From: Cysteiniphilum marinum | GTDB lineage: Bacteria; Pseudomonadota; Gammaproteobacteria; Francisellales; Francisellaceae | Direction of reading: 5' to 3' | Assembly (NCBI RefSeq): GCF_014857925.1 | Contig: NZ_JACYVZ010000017.1 | Coordinates: 1-56,661 of the forward strand | DNA length: 56,661 nucleotides | Shown here: positions 26,410-35,319 of the stretch, piece by piece | Layout of the letters: the number at the start of each line of letters is the position of its first letter | Position numbering within the stretch: position 1 is the stretch's first letter | The notes under the pieces: generated by a model | Told to the model about the DNA's origin: nothing | Databases searched by the model: none | The model's input: the letters and a program-made list of their open reading frames with translations, nothing else | Made by a program: the position numbers and the translations under genes

Positions 26410-27861
26410 TTATTTATTCAGTGAATGCCCTAATTTGGTCACGAAACGTTGACTGGTGACAATTAAAAAGAACACAATTGCCAAGATAATAGTGGCAATT
26501 GCTGAGCTTGCCACTATCATCAAAATCCACAAGAATATGACAAAACTTACTGCAAACCAGTTAAAGCCTCCTTGTTTTATTTGCAGTACAGCATAAATTG
26601 TCATCATGACAGTAACAGCAAGATTACTCAGTAAAAAGTCTTTTTCTGGTAGGGTGGCTAATAGCAACGCCAGTACAATAAAGACAAATAAAGTCATCAG
26701 TTTGGTTGATAGTTTGCGACTACCTAACACAGCTAATGAAAGTGGCGCACCCATATAACCTAATATGTTAAAGCCCGTGGTGATTACCATTAATGATGCC
26801 CAGCTTGCAGAATTTAACAAAATAACAATGCCAATAATGAAGTTTAAAAATAACGAACGTTTAGAGAGATGATGCACTGGACATAACTTAGCAATCCAGC
26901 GTGGCATTTGTCCTTTTTCAGCCATCGCATAAAGCATTCGTGAGCAAGAACCCATATAGGTTAAGCCAGTAACTGATGGGCTCACGATCGAATCAGCAAT
27001 TAATAAAATGGTTAAGAAATTCAAGCCAAGGAGCATGGTTAAGTTAACTAAAGGGCTTGAGAAATTAAGAGCCGCCCAACCTTTAGCTGCAACATCATGC
27101 GGCATTGCCGTCATAAAAGTAAATTGCAGTAGCATGTACAAGATCAGGGTGACAATAACAGAGATAATAATCGCTAATGGAATATTGCGCGTTGGGTTTT
27201 TAATCTCGCTGGCAAATGATGCAACCACTTGAAAGCCGTTAAACGCATAGACAAGACCCGCACCAATCAGTGCGGTTTGAATCGAGCTTGCTGTGTAGTG
27301 ATTAACCGCAAGATTAAGGTTCGTGGTATCAAAGTGTGCAGCTAATAAAACGATAATAGTTAGTGTTGGAATGCTGATTTTAAAAACAGTTGAGATGTTG
27401 TTGACATAGGCTAATAGCTTAATGCCAAAGTAATTCACGATAAAATAAACCGCTAAGATAATAATCGCAAATAGCTTACCTGACCAAGTTAGACTCTCAC
27501 CATGATATAAAGTCGTAAACTTGATAAATGGACTTAAATATTGCACTGTTGCTTGTGCCTCAGTTGGAATCATCGCCAACAGTCCAAACCAGATGGCAAA
27601 AGCAAAGACCATACCAAAATCTTTACCATGACTTAGTGATACGCATTTGGCATTTAATCCACGCTCAGGGAAAAGTGCGCAAAGTTTTGCGAAACATAAT
27701 CCAACAATAATGGCGATAAAAGCCGCACCTATCCACGCAATAAATGCGTAATTTCCTGCTAATTGTGCATTGAGTTGTGCACTAAAAAGCCAACCAGAAC
27801 CAACCATTGATGTGACTGGAATGGCGATGGCTGAAAATAATCCTACTTTGTGTGCTTGCAC
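26410..27861 (-). CDS. APC-family amino acid permease
   Basis: 483 residues with about twelve to fourteen hydrophobic helices. The N-terminal APC signature is AIAIPVTSMVGSGWLFSAQL (helix 1 with its G-S/G-G break), followed by FAKLCALFPERG. The substrate is not deducible; the family imports amino acids or polyamines by proton symport or exchange. It is convergent with batD with only 14 bp between stops and no clear terminator. It is transcribed alone. Confidence 0.85.
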   Translation of the reverse strand: MQAHKVGLFSAIAIPVTSMVGSGWLFSAQLNAQLAGNYAFIAWIGAAFIAIIVGLCFAKLCALFPERGLNAKCVSLSHGKDFGMVFAFAIWFGLLAMIPTEAQATVQYLSPFIKFTTLYHGESLTWSGKLFAIIILAVYFIVNYFGIKLLAYVNNISTVFKISIPTLTIIVLLAAHFDTTNLNLAVNHYTASSIQTALIGAGLVYAFNGFQVVASFASEIKNPTRNIPLAIIISVIVTLILYMLLQFTFMTAMPHDVAAKGWAALNFSSPLVNLTMLLGLNFLTILLIADSIVSPSVTGLTYMGSCSRMLYAMAEKGQMPRWIAKLCPVHHLSKRSLFLNFIIGIVILLNSASWASLMVITTGFNILGYMGAPLSLAVLGSRKLSTKLMTLFVFIVLALLLATLPEKDFLLSNLAVTVMMTIYAVLQIKQGGFNWFAVSFVIFLWILMIVASSAIATIILAIVFFLIVTSQRFVTKLGHSLNK

Positions 27862-28072
27862 TTGAGTAATCTCCCTAATATTTTATACCCTAGACATCAA
27901 TATCGTATCAGTCTATGGATAAAAATCATTATAAATTTTGCTGATTTATTTAAATATCATTCAAGTACCAAATGGTGAGCTAATGGCTGGTGTAAAACGC
28001 CAAGAAAACGCTGCAAAAAATGTAGTGTTAAGTATATAATGCCTTACATATATCTTCATAAGCTAAGTAATT

Positions 28073-28531
28073 ATGTCCAAAAATAAAGTCACTTTATCGA
28101 ACAGGAAGCGTTTAAGTGAGCTGCAAAATGAGCCTGTGAGAACCATTGCAGATGTTAGGCGTGAGCAGATTCAATCGATGCGTGAAATGCATATTATGCC
28201 CGAGGGCAAGCTTGAGCTTGCGATTGAGCAAATGGTCACGGATGTGGTGTTTGAGCTAAGTAATCTGTATCGTCAGTGGAGTCAACCGCTTGATTTTAAT
28301 CGCTTTCGCTATAGTCCGAATGAACGCAATAAAAAATTATTATCTGAGCTTAAGATGTTTTTGAATGAAATTGCAGACTGGTTAGTAACCAAAGGGTTTC
28401 GTGGTGAGGAGTGTAAAGAAAAATGCCAAGAAATCGTTGATCGGATTACCCATGGGTTACATGTTGAAGGAATTCCAATTGGCCACTTATACTTACGTGC
28501 GCCGAAAGGTCAAAGAAAAGAGAGTTTTTAA
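28073..28531 (+). CDS. conserved-looking unknown protein with ParB-like N-terminal motif
   Basis: 152 residues, soluble and highly charged, with no family I recognise. The first 18 residues (MSKNKVTLSNRKRLSELQ) share the pattern x-L-x-NRKR-x-x-EL with the start of the ParB at 42353 (MSAKISLANRKRVHELG). In ParB proteins the N-terminal basic peptide contacts ParA and stimulates its ATPase. The rest is helical: an IEQMVTDVVFELSNLYRQW helix, then a conserved-looking C-terminus IPIGHLYLRAPKG. The promoter is probably TATAAT-like at about 28034. It lies 6 bp before rlmB. The hypothesis is a ParA adaptor; nothing else supports a function. Confidence 0.75.
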   Translation: MSKNKVTLSNRKRLSELQNEPVRTIADVRREQIQSMREMHIMPEGKLELAIEQMVTDVVFELSNLYRQWSQPLDFNRFRYSPNERNKKLLSELKMFLNEIADWLVTKGFRGEECKEKCQEIVDRITHGLHVEGIPIGHLYLRAPKGQRKESF

Positions 28532-28537
28532 TTAATT

Positions 28538-29314
28538 ATGTCACTACTTTATGGAATACACGCGATCAAGGCGCGTCTTAAACTACATGCCGATGGTATT
28601 AAAGTGATCTATTGTCTTAAAGGTAAAGATACATCCCCAAGATTGGGTGAATTAAAGTCATTGATGGCCAAGAAAAATATTGAGTTTAAGCTTGTCAATA
28701 AGGAGAAATTTCAATCATTACTACAGTCTCATGAGCTTGAAGATGTGGTGCATCAAAATGTATTGGCAGCTTGCCAAAGCAACATTAAGTTGTATGAAGA
28801 AAGTGATTTATCCGACCTTGTCGCAAGTTGCTCAAAAACGCCTTTTATTTTAATCCTTGATGGCGTTCAAGACCCGCATAATTTAGGTGCATGCATTAGA
28901 AGTGCTGAAGCTGCGGGGGTTGATTTTATCGTTTTCCCAAAAGATAACAGTGCGACGATCAATGCAACGGTTGAGAAGGTTGCCAGTGGTGCAGTAAGTA
29001 GCATGAAGCTTGTCTCAGTCACTAATCTCTCGCGTGCTATTGGCGTCTTAAAAGATGAAGGTATATGGGTTACAGGGTTAGCTGGTGAAGCTGAGAGTTT
29101 GATCTATGATAGCGAGTTTAGCGGTGCGATTGCTTTGGTAATGGGGGCTGAGGGTTCAGGTCTTCGCTTTGGTACGCGTAAGATGTGTGACTATCTTGCT
29201 AAACTGCCAATGCAAGGTCAAGTATCGAGTCTCAATGTCTCAGTTGCAGCTGGTGTTGCTATGTATGAGGTCGTGCGTCAGCGCCGTGAGTTATTGGCGC
29301 AAAATTCAAACTAG
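28538..29314 (+). CDS. rlmB: 23S rRNA Gm2251 2'-O-methyltransferase RlmB
   Basis: A 258-residue SpoU-family (SPOUT) enzyme that methylates G2251 in the ribosomal P-loop. The N-terminal L7Ae-like substrate domain begins LLYGIHAIKARL. The catalytic trefoil-knot domain contains ILDGVQDPHNLGACIRSAEA, VMGAEGSGL and LPMQGQVSSLNVSVAAGVA. The length matches E. coli RlmB (243). It lies 9 bp before the Sel1-type gene. Confidence 0.93.
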   Translation: MSLLYGIHAIKARLKLHADGIKVIYCLKGKDTSPRLGELKSLMAKKNIEFKLVNKEKFQSLLQSHELEDVVHQNVLAACQSNIKLYEESDLSDLVASCSKTPFILILDGVQDPHNLGACIRSAEAAGVDFIVFPKDNSATINATVEKVASGAVSSMKLVSVTNLSRAIGVLKDEGIWVTGLAGEAESLIYDSEFSGAIALVMGAEGSGLRFGTRKMCDYLAKLPMQGQVSSLNVSVAAGVAMYEVVRQRRELLAQNSN

Positions 29315-29323
29315 GAGATTGTT

Positions 29324-29824
29324 TTGAAGTTAAAAAAATCAAAGCCTATGCAGTGGGTTATTCTGGTCATTTTGTTGTTTATCTTTGCGGGCATTATGGT
29401 AGATGCTTTGCATAGTCGTTATGAAAGTAAGCTGACGTTAAATACCTCGCAACGTCAGGTTCAAGCCGATGCCAGTGCCTTATTATCTTCCATTAAATTG
29501 ACAAGTGATGAGATACAAAACTATCAGTTGGGGTATCATAATTTTGAACAAGGCAATTGCCCTCTTGCTTATCAGCAGCTTTTGCCTTTTGCGCGAAGTG
29601 CGGATACTAATGCCACTTTAGTGATTGGCTATATGTATGAGTTTGGTTGTGGCGTTGCCAAAGATATGAAAACAGCTAGTCTTTGGTATTATATTGGCGT
29701 GCAACGTAATGCCTATAATAAATCACCGATGTTGCGTGGTTTGCACGCATATAATAGTGGTGATTATAGAATGGCAGCTGAGTGGTTTCGTATGGCCAGT
29801 GAGCTTAATGTCATCAGGGCATAA
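29324..29824 (+). CDS. membrane-anchored Sel1-repeat-like protein
   Basis: 166 residues from TTG 29324, with GGAG upstream. One N-terminal membrane helix (about 10-28) is followed by a periplasmic domain. Residues about 70-165 carry Sel1/TPR-like helical repeats (GYHNFEQGNCPLAYQQLLPFA, TLVIGYMYEFGCGVAKDMKTA, YNSGDYRMAAEWFRMASEL). Such repeats mediate protein contacts; no partner is evident. The gene is packed between rlmB and ung. Confidence 0.7.
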   Translation: MKLKKSKPMQWVILVILLFIFAGIMVDALHSRYESKLTLNTSQRQVQADASALLSSIKLTSDEIQNYQLGYHNFEQGNCPLAYQQLLPFARSADTNATLVIGYMYEFGCGVAKDMKTASLWYYIGVQRNAYNKSPMLRGLHAYNSGDYRMAAEWFRMASELNVIRA

Positions 29825-29829
29825 CTAAG

Positions 29830-30504
29830 ATGAAAGCAGATATCTCATTGCTCTCATGGTCAGATGTTTTGGCTGATTATAAAAAAAGCACTGAATTTAA
29901 AGAAACCTTGGCTTTTGTTAATAATGCGCGACAACAAGGAAAACAAATTTTTCCGCAAAAGGAAGATGTCTTCAATGCATTTAAATTATGTCCATTTGAA
30001 TCGCTAAAAGTTGTTATTCTCGGACAAGACCCTTATCACAATATCAATCAAGCTCATGGTTTGGCGTTCTCAGTGCAGGCAGGTGTTAAACTACCGCCGT
30101 CACTTATGAATATTTATAAAGAGTTGCACAATGATTTGAATGTCGATATTGCGAAAACAGGCGATTTAAGTGCTTGGGCAAAGCAGGGTGTATTCTTGCT
30201 CAATACCGTTTTAACAGTAGAGGCGCATCAAGCACATTCGCATGCTAATAAAGGTTGGGAGCAATTTACCGATCATGTAATTCGTCAGATTAGCCAGAAT
30301 AAAAGTCATGTTGTTTTTTTATTGTGGGGGGCTCCTGCGCAAAAAAAAGCACAATTAATCGATCACGATAAACATTTTATTTTAAGGTCTCCACATCCGT
30401 CACCTTTGTCGGCGCATCGTGGCTTTTTTGGCTCGAAACACTTTTCTCAAACAAATAATTATTTATTAGCGCATGATTTATTGCCAATTGATTGGAAAGT
30501 GTGA
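29830..30504 (+). CDS. ung: uracil-DNA glycosylase
   Basis: A 224-residue base-excision repair enzyme that removes uracil from DNA. The family 1 motifs are intact: water-activating loop GQDPYHNINQAHGLAFS (catalytic Asp) and the DNA-intercalating HPSPLSAHRGFFGSKHFS loop. Its length equals that of other bacterial Ung proteins. It starts 5 bp after the Sel1-type gene. Confidence 0.95.
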   Translation: MKADISLLSWSDVLADYKKSTEFKETLAFVNNARQQGKQIFPQKEDVFNAFKLCPFESLKVVILGQDPYHNINQAHGLAFSVQAGVKLPPSLMNIYKELHNDLNVDIAKTGDLSAWAKQGVFLLNTVLTVEAHQAHSHANKGWEQFTDHVIRQISQNKSHVVFLLWGAPAQKKAQLIDHDKHFILRSPHPSPLSAHRGFFGSKHFSQTNNYLLAHDLLPIDWKV

Positions 30505-30584
30505 GACAAGTGGTTAAGCTCAAAAGCAATTTATGGTAGACTAACGCGCATATTACAAATTGTTATAAATGAAGCTTTATCAAT

Positions 30585-31100
30585 ATGGCACGATTAACTG
30601 TATTAAAATATCCACATCCCTTTTTAAAGAAAAAGGCAGATCCTGTTGCTATTGATGCGATTAATGATGCGTTACGTCAAACGATTGCTGATATGTTTGA
30701 AACAATGTACGCAGAGCATGGTGGTGGCTTAGCTGCCACGCAAGTGGGACTTAATATGCGTTTGTTTATTATGGATGGCTCTGAGAATAAAGATCAAAAA
30801 ATCGTAGCCATTAACCCTGAAATCATCGAACGCAAGGGTGAAATTGATGATGAGGAAGGATGTTTGTCATTCCCTGGCGTCTCAGCTAAAGTTAAACGTG
30901 CTGAGTGGGTTAAAATGCGCGCCTTAAATGAGTTTGGTGAAGCATATGAAATGGAATGTGATGGTTATCATGGACGCTGTATTCAGCATGAGATTGATCA
31001 CTTAGATGGAATTACTTACTTCGACCACTTATCGGCACTGAAGCGTAAGATGATCGAGAAGAAGTATAAAAAATTGATGCAGGAAAATGCTGAAGGTTAA
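30585..31100 (+). CDS. def: peptide deformylase
   Basis: A 171-residue metalloenzyme that removes the N-formyl group from new proteins. The three motifs are present: GGGLAATQVGLN, EGCLSFPG (Cys ligand) and QHEIDHLDG (two His ligands and catalytic Glu). It has its own upstream region (80 bp) after ung. No fmt gene accompanies it here, unlike the def-fmt pair of E. coli. Confidence 0.95.
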   Translation: MARLTVLKYPHPFLKKKADPVAIDAINDALRQTIADMFETMYAEHGGGLAATQVGLNMRLFIMDGSENKDQKIVAINPEIIERKGEIDDEEGCLSFPGVSAKVKRAEWVKMRALNEFGEAYEMECDGYHGRCIQHEIDHLDGITYFDHLSALKRKMIEKKYKKLMQENAEG

Positions 31101-31175
31101 ATTTATGTTTTCACCGTTAGAATATTGATTGACACCCTAAAAGTATGGTTAATTATTGCAATGATCTAAAGGTTG

Positions 31176-31919
31176 TTAGTTACTAAATTTATATTCGTAT
31201 ACATACTTCTGCCCCCATTTACAGTCTTCTTTTTCACCTTGGCAGGAGAAACCGTGCTTTTCTAGAAAATGTTTAGATATTGGGTGAGATGTTGTGGCAA
31301 GAATACCTAAAATACTATTACCATCAAAGCTTTCATGATACTCATGCGATTTTTCAAACCATTTATATGATACGGACTTTTTTCTTAAATCTTGAGTGTA
31401 TTCATTTAGACCCCATTTAGCAATACGCGAAGCAATTCCCTCTCCCCAAATTGCGACTAATTGCGTATCCTCACTAACACGCTTTTGAACCTGTTCTGAA
31501 GAGTTGATGTTTTTATCATCAATGAAACATTTCGATTTTGAATCATAGATAGGGTGCATTAGTATTGCACATTCTAAGAAATTAGGTTTTTCTGATCCAC
31601 CTAAAACTACTGTGCCCACAGGTATCCACTCATTCCCAATACCTCGCTCTATAACATGTATGTAACGAGGGTCATTATTTTCATATCTCGCTAAACTTCT
31701 GACAAACTGAAAGTCAACTTGATCTGCAGTTCGTGTTTTGCCATCTCGAAAATAAGAACAAACGGATTGGGATGCGTGTAAATTATACCAAAATTGCTGA
31801 TCCTCCCACTGCAATGGTCGAGTTCTTAGATCTTCGGCTTGATATTCAAGAGAAAAGCCCAAGGAAATTAAACTTGTCAGCAGTGTCGTAGTGTATAAGA
31901 CTTTGTTTTTAAACATCAT
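31176..31919 (-). CDS. GNAT-type acetyltransferase-like protein with signal peptide
   Basis: 247 residues. The N-terminus has the form of a Sec signal: MMFKNK, a hydrophobic run (YTTTLLTSLISLGFSL), then the mature part. The remainder resembles GNAT acetyltransferases of the RimJ type: RTRPLQWEDQQFWYNL, an acceptor-side middle strand WIPVGTVVLGG, and LGILATTSHPISKHFLEKHGF near the end. A clear acetyl-CoA pyrophosphate loop (Q/RxxGxG/A) is not obvious. Several Cys (SVCSYF, LECAIL, KSKCFI, SCQGEKEDCKWG) could form disulfides outside the cytoplasm. An exported GNAT has no evident acetyl-CoA, so it may be a secreted effector or a repurposed fold. It is convergent with def. Confidence 0.6.
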   Translation of the reverse strand: MMFKNKVLYTTTLLTSLISLGFSLEYQAEDLRTRPLQWEDQQFWYNLHASQSVCSYFRDGKTRTADQVDFQFVRSLARYENNDPRYIHVIERGIGNEWIPVGTVVLGGSEKPNFLECAILMHPIYDSKSKCFIDDKNINSSEQVQKRVSEDTQLVAIWGEGIASRIAKWGLNEYTQDLRKKSVSYKWFEKSHEYHESFDGNSILGILATTSHPISKHFLEKHGFSCQGEKEDCKWGQKYVYEYKFSN

Positions 31920-32177
31920 TTACCTCTTTAAATTTAATGTGATCATATATTTTATTCAAGCTTTCACCTGCTATCGCTTGAGCTTAGTGGTGATAACAGT
32001 TGCTTTTTCTAAACTTAGCATCTTTTTATTTACTCATTATCTACCTCACTCACTTAAACAAAAGTTCCTTTGATCAATACTATTCCAAAGATGTAAGAAT
32101 ATTTATTTAGATAAGATGTATTGGTATGTAACATTTTATTAGGAGAGTCAGCAGATAAAATATTTCAAACTAATTCA
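31920..32177. other. AT-rich intergenic stretch
   Basis: This lies between the divergent GNAT-like gene and cueR. It should hold the GNAT promoter. I see no conserved RNA, repeat or convincing ORF here; the copper-responsive promoter begins at 32178. Confidence 0.6.
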
Positions 32178-32208
32178 TTGACCTTAACCCTAAGGTTAAT
32201 CTTATATT
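32178..32208 (+). promoter_or_regulatory. MerR/CueR-type promoter with 19-bp spacer
   Basis: The -35 is TTGACC (32178-32183) and the -10 is TATATT (32203-32208), separated by exactly 19 bp, the overlong spacer diagnostic of MerR-family promoters. The spacer contains the dyad ACCTTA-ACCC-TAAGGT (32181-32196). CueR bound here would untwist the DNA on sensing copper and activate the whole copper operon. Confidence 0.75.
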
Positions 32209-32244
32209 GACTATACTAACGAAAGATAATCCTCTGGAGATGTT

Positions 32245-32691
32245 ATGAATATTGGTGAGCTTTCGCAGCAATTAGGGATTACAACGGTCACTTTAAGACA
32301 TTATGAAAAGATTGGTTTATTAAAGCCCAAACGAAGTGCTAGTGGTTACCGACAATATGATCAATCGATCATTGATAAGATTCGTTTCATTGAAAATGCC
32401 AAATATATTGGTTTTAGTTTGTCAGAAATTTCTGAGCTATTTGCCATTGAGGATAAGAATCTATCAAGCGTGGAGGTTAAGAAAAAAGTTTGGCAGAAAC
32501 TAGAAGATGTTAATGAGAAAATTACACTATTGACGCAGCTAAAGCAGCATCTTACAAAGCTTGAGCAGTCTTGTGATGGTAAGGCAGAAAGCAAAGACTG
32601 TCCGATTTTGAAAGACCTTTATCAAAATCAGAAAAATGGGAAAAAGCTGCAAGGAGCAACAAGAAGTAAAAAGGAGCAAAAAAAATCATGA
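32245..32691 (+). CDS. cueR: CueR-type MerR copper-responsive regulator
   Basis: 148 residues. The N-terminal winged helix is MNIGELSQQLGITTVTLRHYEKIGLLKP. It is followed by a coiled-coil dimerisation helix and a metal loop with two Cys (SCDGKAESKDCPIL) like the CueR Cys112/Cys120 pair, here separated by eight residues instead of seven. It senses Cu(I) or a similar soft metal. It is the first gene of the copper operon, overlapping copA by 4 bp. A basic Lys-rich tail follows the metal loop. Confidence 0.85.
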   Translation: MNIGELSQQLGITTVTLRHYEKIGLLKPKRSASGYRQYDQSIIDKIRFIENAKYIGFSLSEISELFAIEDKNLSSVEVKKKVWQKLEDVNEKITLLTQLKQHLTKLEQSCDGKAESKDCPILKDLYQNQKNGKKLQGATRSKKEQKKS

Positions 32692-34937
32692 GTAATGCAG
32701 AAATAAATCAGTATGAGTTTGCATTGAAAAATGTCTCATGCATGAGCTGTGTTGGCAAGATTGAATCAGCGCTTATTAAAATGCCAGAAATCACAGAAGG
32801 GCGCGTTAATTTTGCCGATAGAACCCTTCAGGTTGAAACAAGTCTTAAAGCACTAGATATTATTCAATGCTTAAAACAATTAGGTTATATTGCTGAAGAA
32901 ATCACCGAAGGCTCAGAGAAAGCCACATTAGCGGAAAAACCTAAGCTATGGCAGAAGGTAATTATCCCTGGTGTTTTTGGCTTGTTTTTAATGTTTTATG
33001 GTATGAGCTCATACTCGCCAGTAATTATGCCGCATAGTATCAATATATTTTGGCTTATTATGGCGCTGATTACACTTGTTATTATGGTTACATCAGCTGC
33101 ACATTTATATAAATCGGCCTATAAAGCTTTTTTGCAGCATCATGCGACAATGGATACGCTGATTAGTTTAGGCACGATAGCTGCGTGGATTTATTCAATA
33201 ATTGTGATTATGGTGCCAGCAATAATCCCTGAAAATGCCAGACATAATTATCTTGAGGCAGCACTTATTATCATAGCACTGGTTAATCTTGGTGCTTGGT
33301 TAGAGCACAAGGCGCGAGGTAAAACATCCGAAGCTATTAAACAACTTATTGGTTTGCAACCTAAATTTGCCTATCGTATTAATACTGATGGGCAAGAGGA
33401 GAAGGTTGCCATTGATCAGCTGAAGCTAGGTGATGTGATTCGTGTTAAGCCGGGATCTAAAATTGCACTAGATGGTGAGATTATCGAGGGTAGCTCTTAT
33501 GTTGATGAGTCTATGTTAACTGGTGAGCCCATAGCTGTTGCAAAGTCGATGTCAGACAAAGTGTTCTCAGGTACTCTCAATAAAACAGGGAGCTTTAACT
33601 ATCGGGTGACTAAACTCACTGAAGATACGATACTTGCGCAGATCATTGCATTGGTAAAACAAGCGCAAAATACCAAGCCATCTATTGCGCGCTTTGCCGA
33701 TACGGTATCAGGATATTTTGTCCCTTTTGTTATATTATGCGCAATTGCAGCAGCACTTGTCTGGTTTAATTTGGGATTTGGTATTGGTTTTGTCCTTGTC
33801 ACAGGTATTACAGTACTTGTGATTGCATGTCCATGCGCACTAGGCTTGGCAACGCCAATTTCTATTATTGTCGGGATGGGTAAAGCCGCACAACTAGGCA
33901 TTTTAATCAAAAATGGTGAAGCCTTACAAACTGCCAGTAAAATAACACACGTGGTGCTTGATAAAACCGGTACGATTACCAAAGGGCAACCTGAGGTCGT
34001 AAGTGTAGCTTGTGTTGATGGTGTTAATGAACAGGATTTATTAAAAATAGCGGCGAGTTTAGAGGCACATTCTGAGCATCCATTAGCTGAGGCAATTGTC
34101 AAAAAAGCGTTAAATTCAGCAGAGTTATTACCCATTAATAATTTCCAGAGTCATACCGGACTTGGTGTGACCGGAGAGGTCAATAATGAGCCTGTTATTA
34201 TTGGTAATCATAAAATCATGGCAAATCATGGGCTTAAAAATCTCAAGCTAGAAGCACTTGCTGCAACTAAAAGTCATCAAGGTCAAACGGTCATGTATGT
34301 AGCAATTAACAAGATATTAAGCGGCATTATCGCCGTTGCTGACCCTGTTAAAGAACATGCCAAAGAAGCCATTGATATATTTAAGCGCAATAATATCCAA
34401 ATTACGATGATCACAGGTGATAATAAACAAACCGCACAAGCAATTGCTAAAACGCTTGGTATAGATAATGTCTTAGCCGAAAGTATGCCAGAGGATAAAC
34501 TTAAGCATATCAAAGCTTTACAACAACAAAACGAAACGGTTGCCATGGTTGGTGATGGGATTAATGACGTACCAGCATTAGCACAAGCAGATGTGGGTTT
34601 TGCGATTGGGAATGGTACGGATATTGCGATAGAAAGTGCGGATATTACCTTGATGCGTAGCTCACTAATCGGTGTTGCTGATGCCATTTTAGTCTCACGC
34701 GCTACAATGAAGAATATCAAGCAAAACCTGTTTGGTGCTTTTATTTATAATGGCTTGGGTATTCCAGTAGCGGCAGGCATTTTATTTCCAGTGTTTGGCG
34801 TGCTTTTAAGTCCGATCATTGCAGCAGCTGCAATGGCTGCATCATCACTCACGGTTGTTACTAATGCCAATCGCTTACGGTTTTTTAAAGTTAAAAAAAT
34901 AAAAAACAATAGCATAATTCAAGGAGAAGCAGCATGA
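32688..34937 (+). CDS. copA: Cu(I)-translocating P1B-type ATPase
   Basis: A 749-residue inner-membrane pump that exports Cu(I) from the cytoplasm. One N-terminal heavy-metal domain has the motif SCMSCVGK (residues about 17-24). The membrane CPC site is VIACPCALGLATP, the phosphorylation site DKTGTITKG, the HP motif SEHPLAEA, and the hinge MVGDGINDVPALAQAD. It lacks the second metal domain present in E. coli CopA. It overlaps cueR (4 bp) and the cupredoxin gene (4 bp). Confidence 0.93.
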   Translation: MSNAEINQYEFALKNVSCMSCVGKIESALIKMPEITEGRVNFADRTLQVETSLKALDIIQCLKQLGYIAEEITEGSEKATLAEKPKLWQKVIIPGVFGLFLMFYGMSSYSPVIMPHSINIFWLIMALITLVIMVTSAAHLYKSAYKAFLQHHATMDTLISLGTIAAWIYSIIVIMVPAIIPENARHNYLEAALIIIALVNLGAWLEHKARGKTSEAIKQLIGLQPKFAYRINTDGQEEKVAIDQLKLGDVIRVKPGSKIALDGEIIEGSSYVDESMLTGEPIAVAKSMSDKVFSGTLNKTGSFNYRVTKLTEDTILAQIIALVKQAQNTKPSIARFADTVSGYFVPFVILCAIAAALVWFNLGFGIGFVLVTGITVLVIACPCALGLATPISIIVGMGKAAQLGILIKNGEALQTASKITHVVLDKTGTITKGQPEVVSVACVDGVNEQDLLKIAASLEAHSEHPLAEAIVKKALNSAELLPINNFQSHTGLGVTGEVNNEPVIIGNHKIMANHGLKNLKLEALAATKSHQGQTVMYVAINKILSGIIAVADPVKEHAKEAIDIFKRNNIQITMITGDNKQTAQAIAKTLGIDNVLAESMPEDKLKHIKALQQQNETVAMVGDGINDVPALAQADVGFAIGNGTDIAIESADITLMRSSLIGVADAILVSRATMKNIKQNLFGAFIYNGLGIPVAAGILFPVFGVLLSPIIAAAAMAASSLTVVTNANRLRFFKVKKIKNNSIIQGEAA

Positions 34938-35293
34938 CTACGATTATTGTGAATGTTGTATTAATTATTGCTGCCATTTTTGTCGTGTATTGGTTTTGGT
35001 TGTCACAAGCAAAGATTGAAAAAATACAAAATAATATAGCGATTATCACTGTTAAAGATGGGGTATATACACCAGCAAGTCTGCATTTTAATGTTGGTGA
35101 TGAGATCAATCTTGAGTTCTTACGCATTGATAAAAGTGCATGTGCTGAAGTCATCTTTTTTAAAGAGCTTAATAAACAATACACATTACCATTGCAAGAA
35201 TCTTTTCATATCAAACTTGGTAAGCTCCCCAAAGGGGTATATTACTTTAGTTGTCAGATGAATATGTATCAAGGCACAGTCGTTGTAGCGTAG
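34934..35293 (+). CDS. membrane-anchored cupredoxin-like protein
   Basis: 119 residues with one N-terminal membrane helix (about 5-24) and a periplasmic cupredoxin_1-type beta sandwich. Likely copper ligands are Cys in DKSACAEV and the C-x-M-x-M group YFSCQMNMYQG; the His of type I sites is missing, as in many Cup_1 chaperones. It sits between copA and the CusB gene, so it probably passes periplasmic copper from CopA to the efflux pump (inference). Confidence 0.8.
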   Translation: MTTIIVNVVLIIAAIFVVYWFWLSQAKIEKIQNNIAIITVKDGVYTPASLHFNVGDEINLEFLRIDKSACAEVIFFKELNKQYTLPLQESFHIKLGKLPKGVYYFSCQMNMYQGTVVVA

Positions 35294-35319
35294 TTAATAG
35301 GGTATTTGGAGGCGGATAA

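Noticed and set aside
28073-28531. Annotation as YjgA/DarP ribosome factor, suggested by its place before rlmB
   Set aside because: The sequence does not resemble YjgA, which is longer and starts with an acidic D/E-rich region; the N-terminus here is basic and ParB-like.
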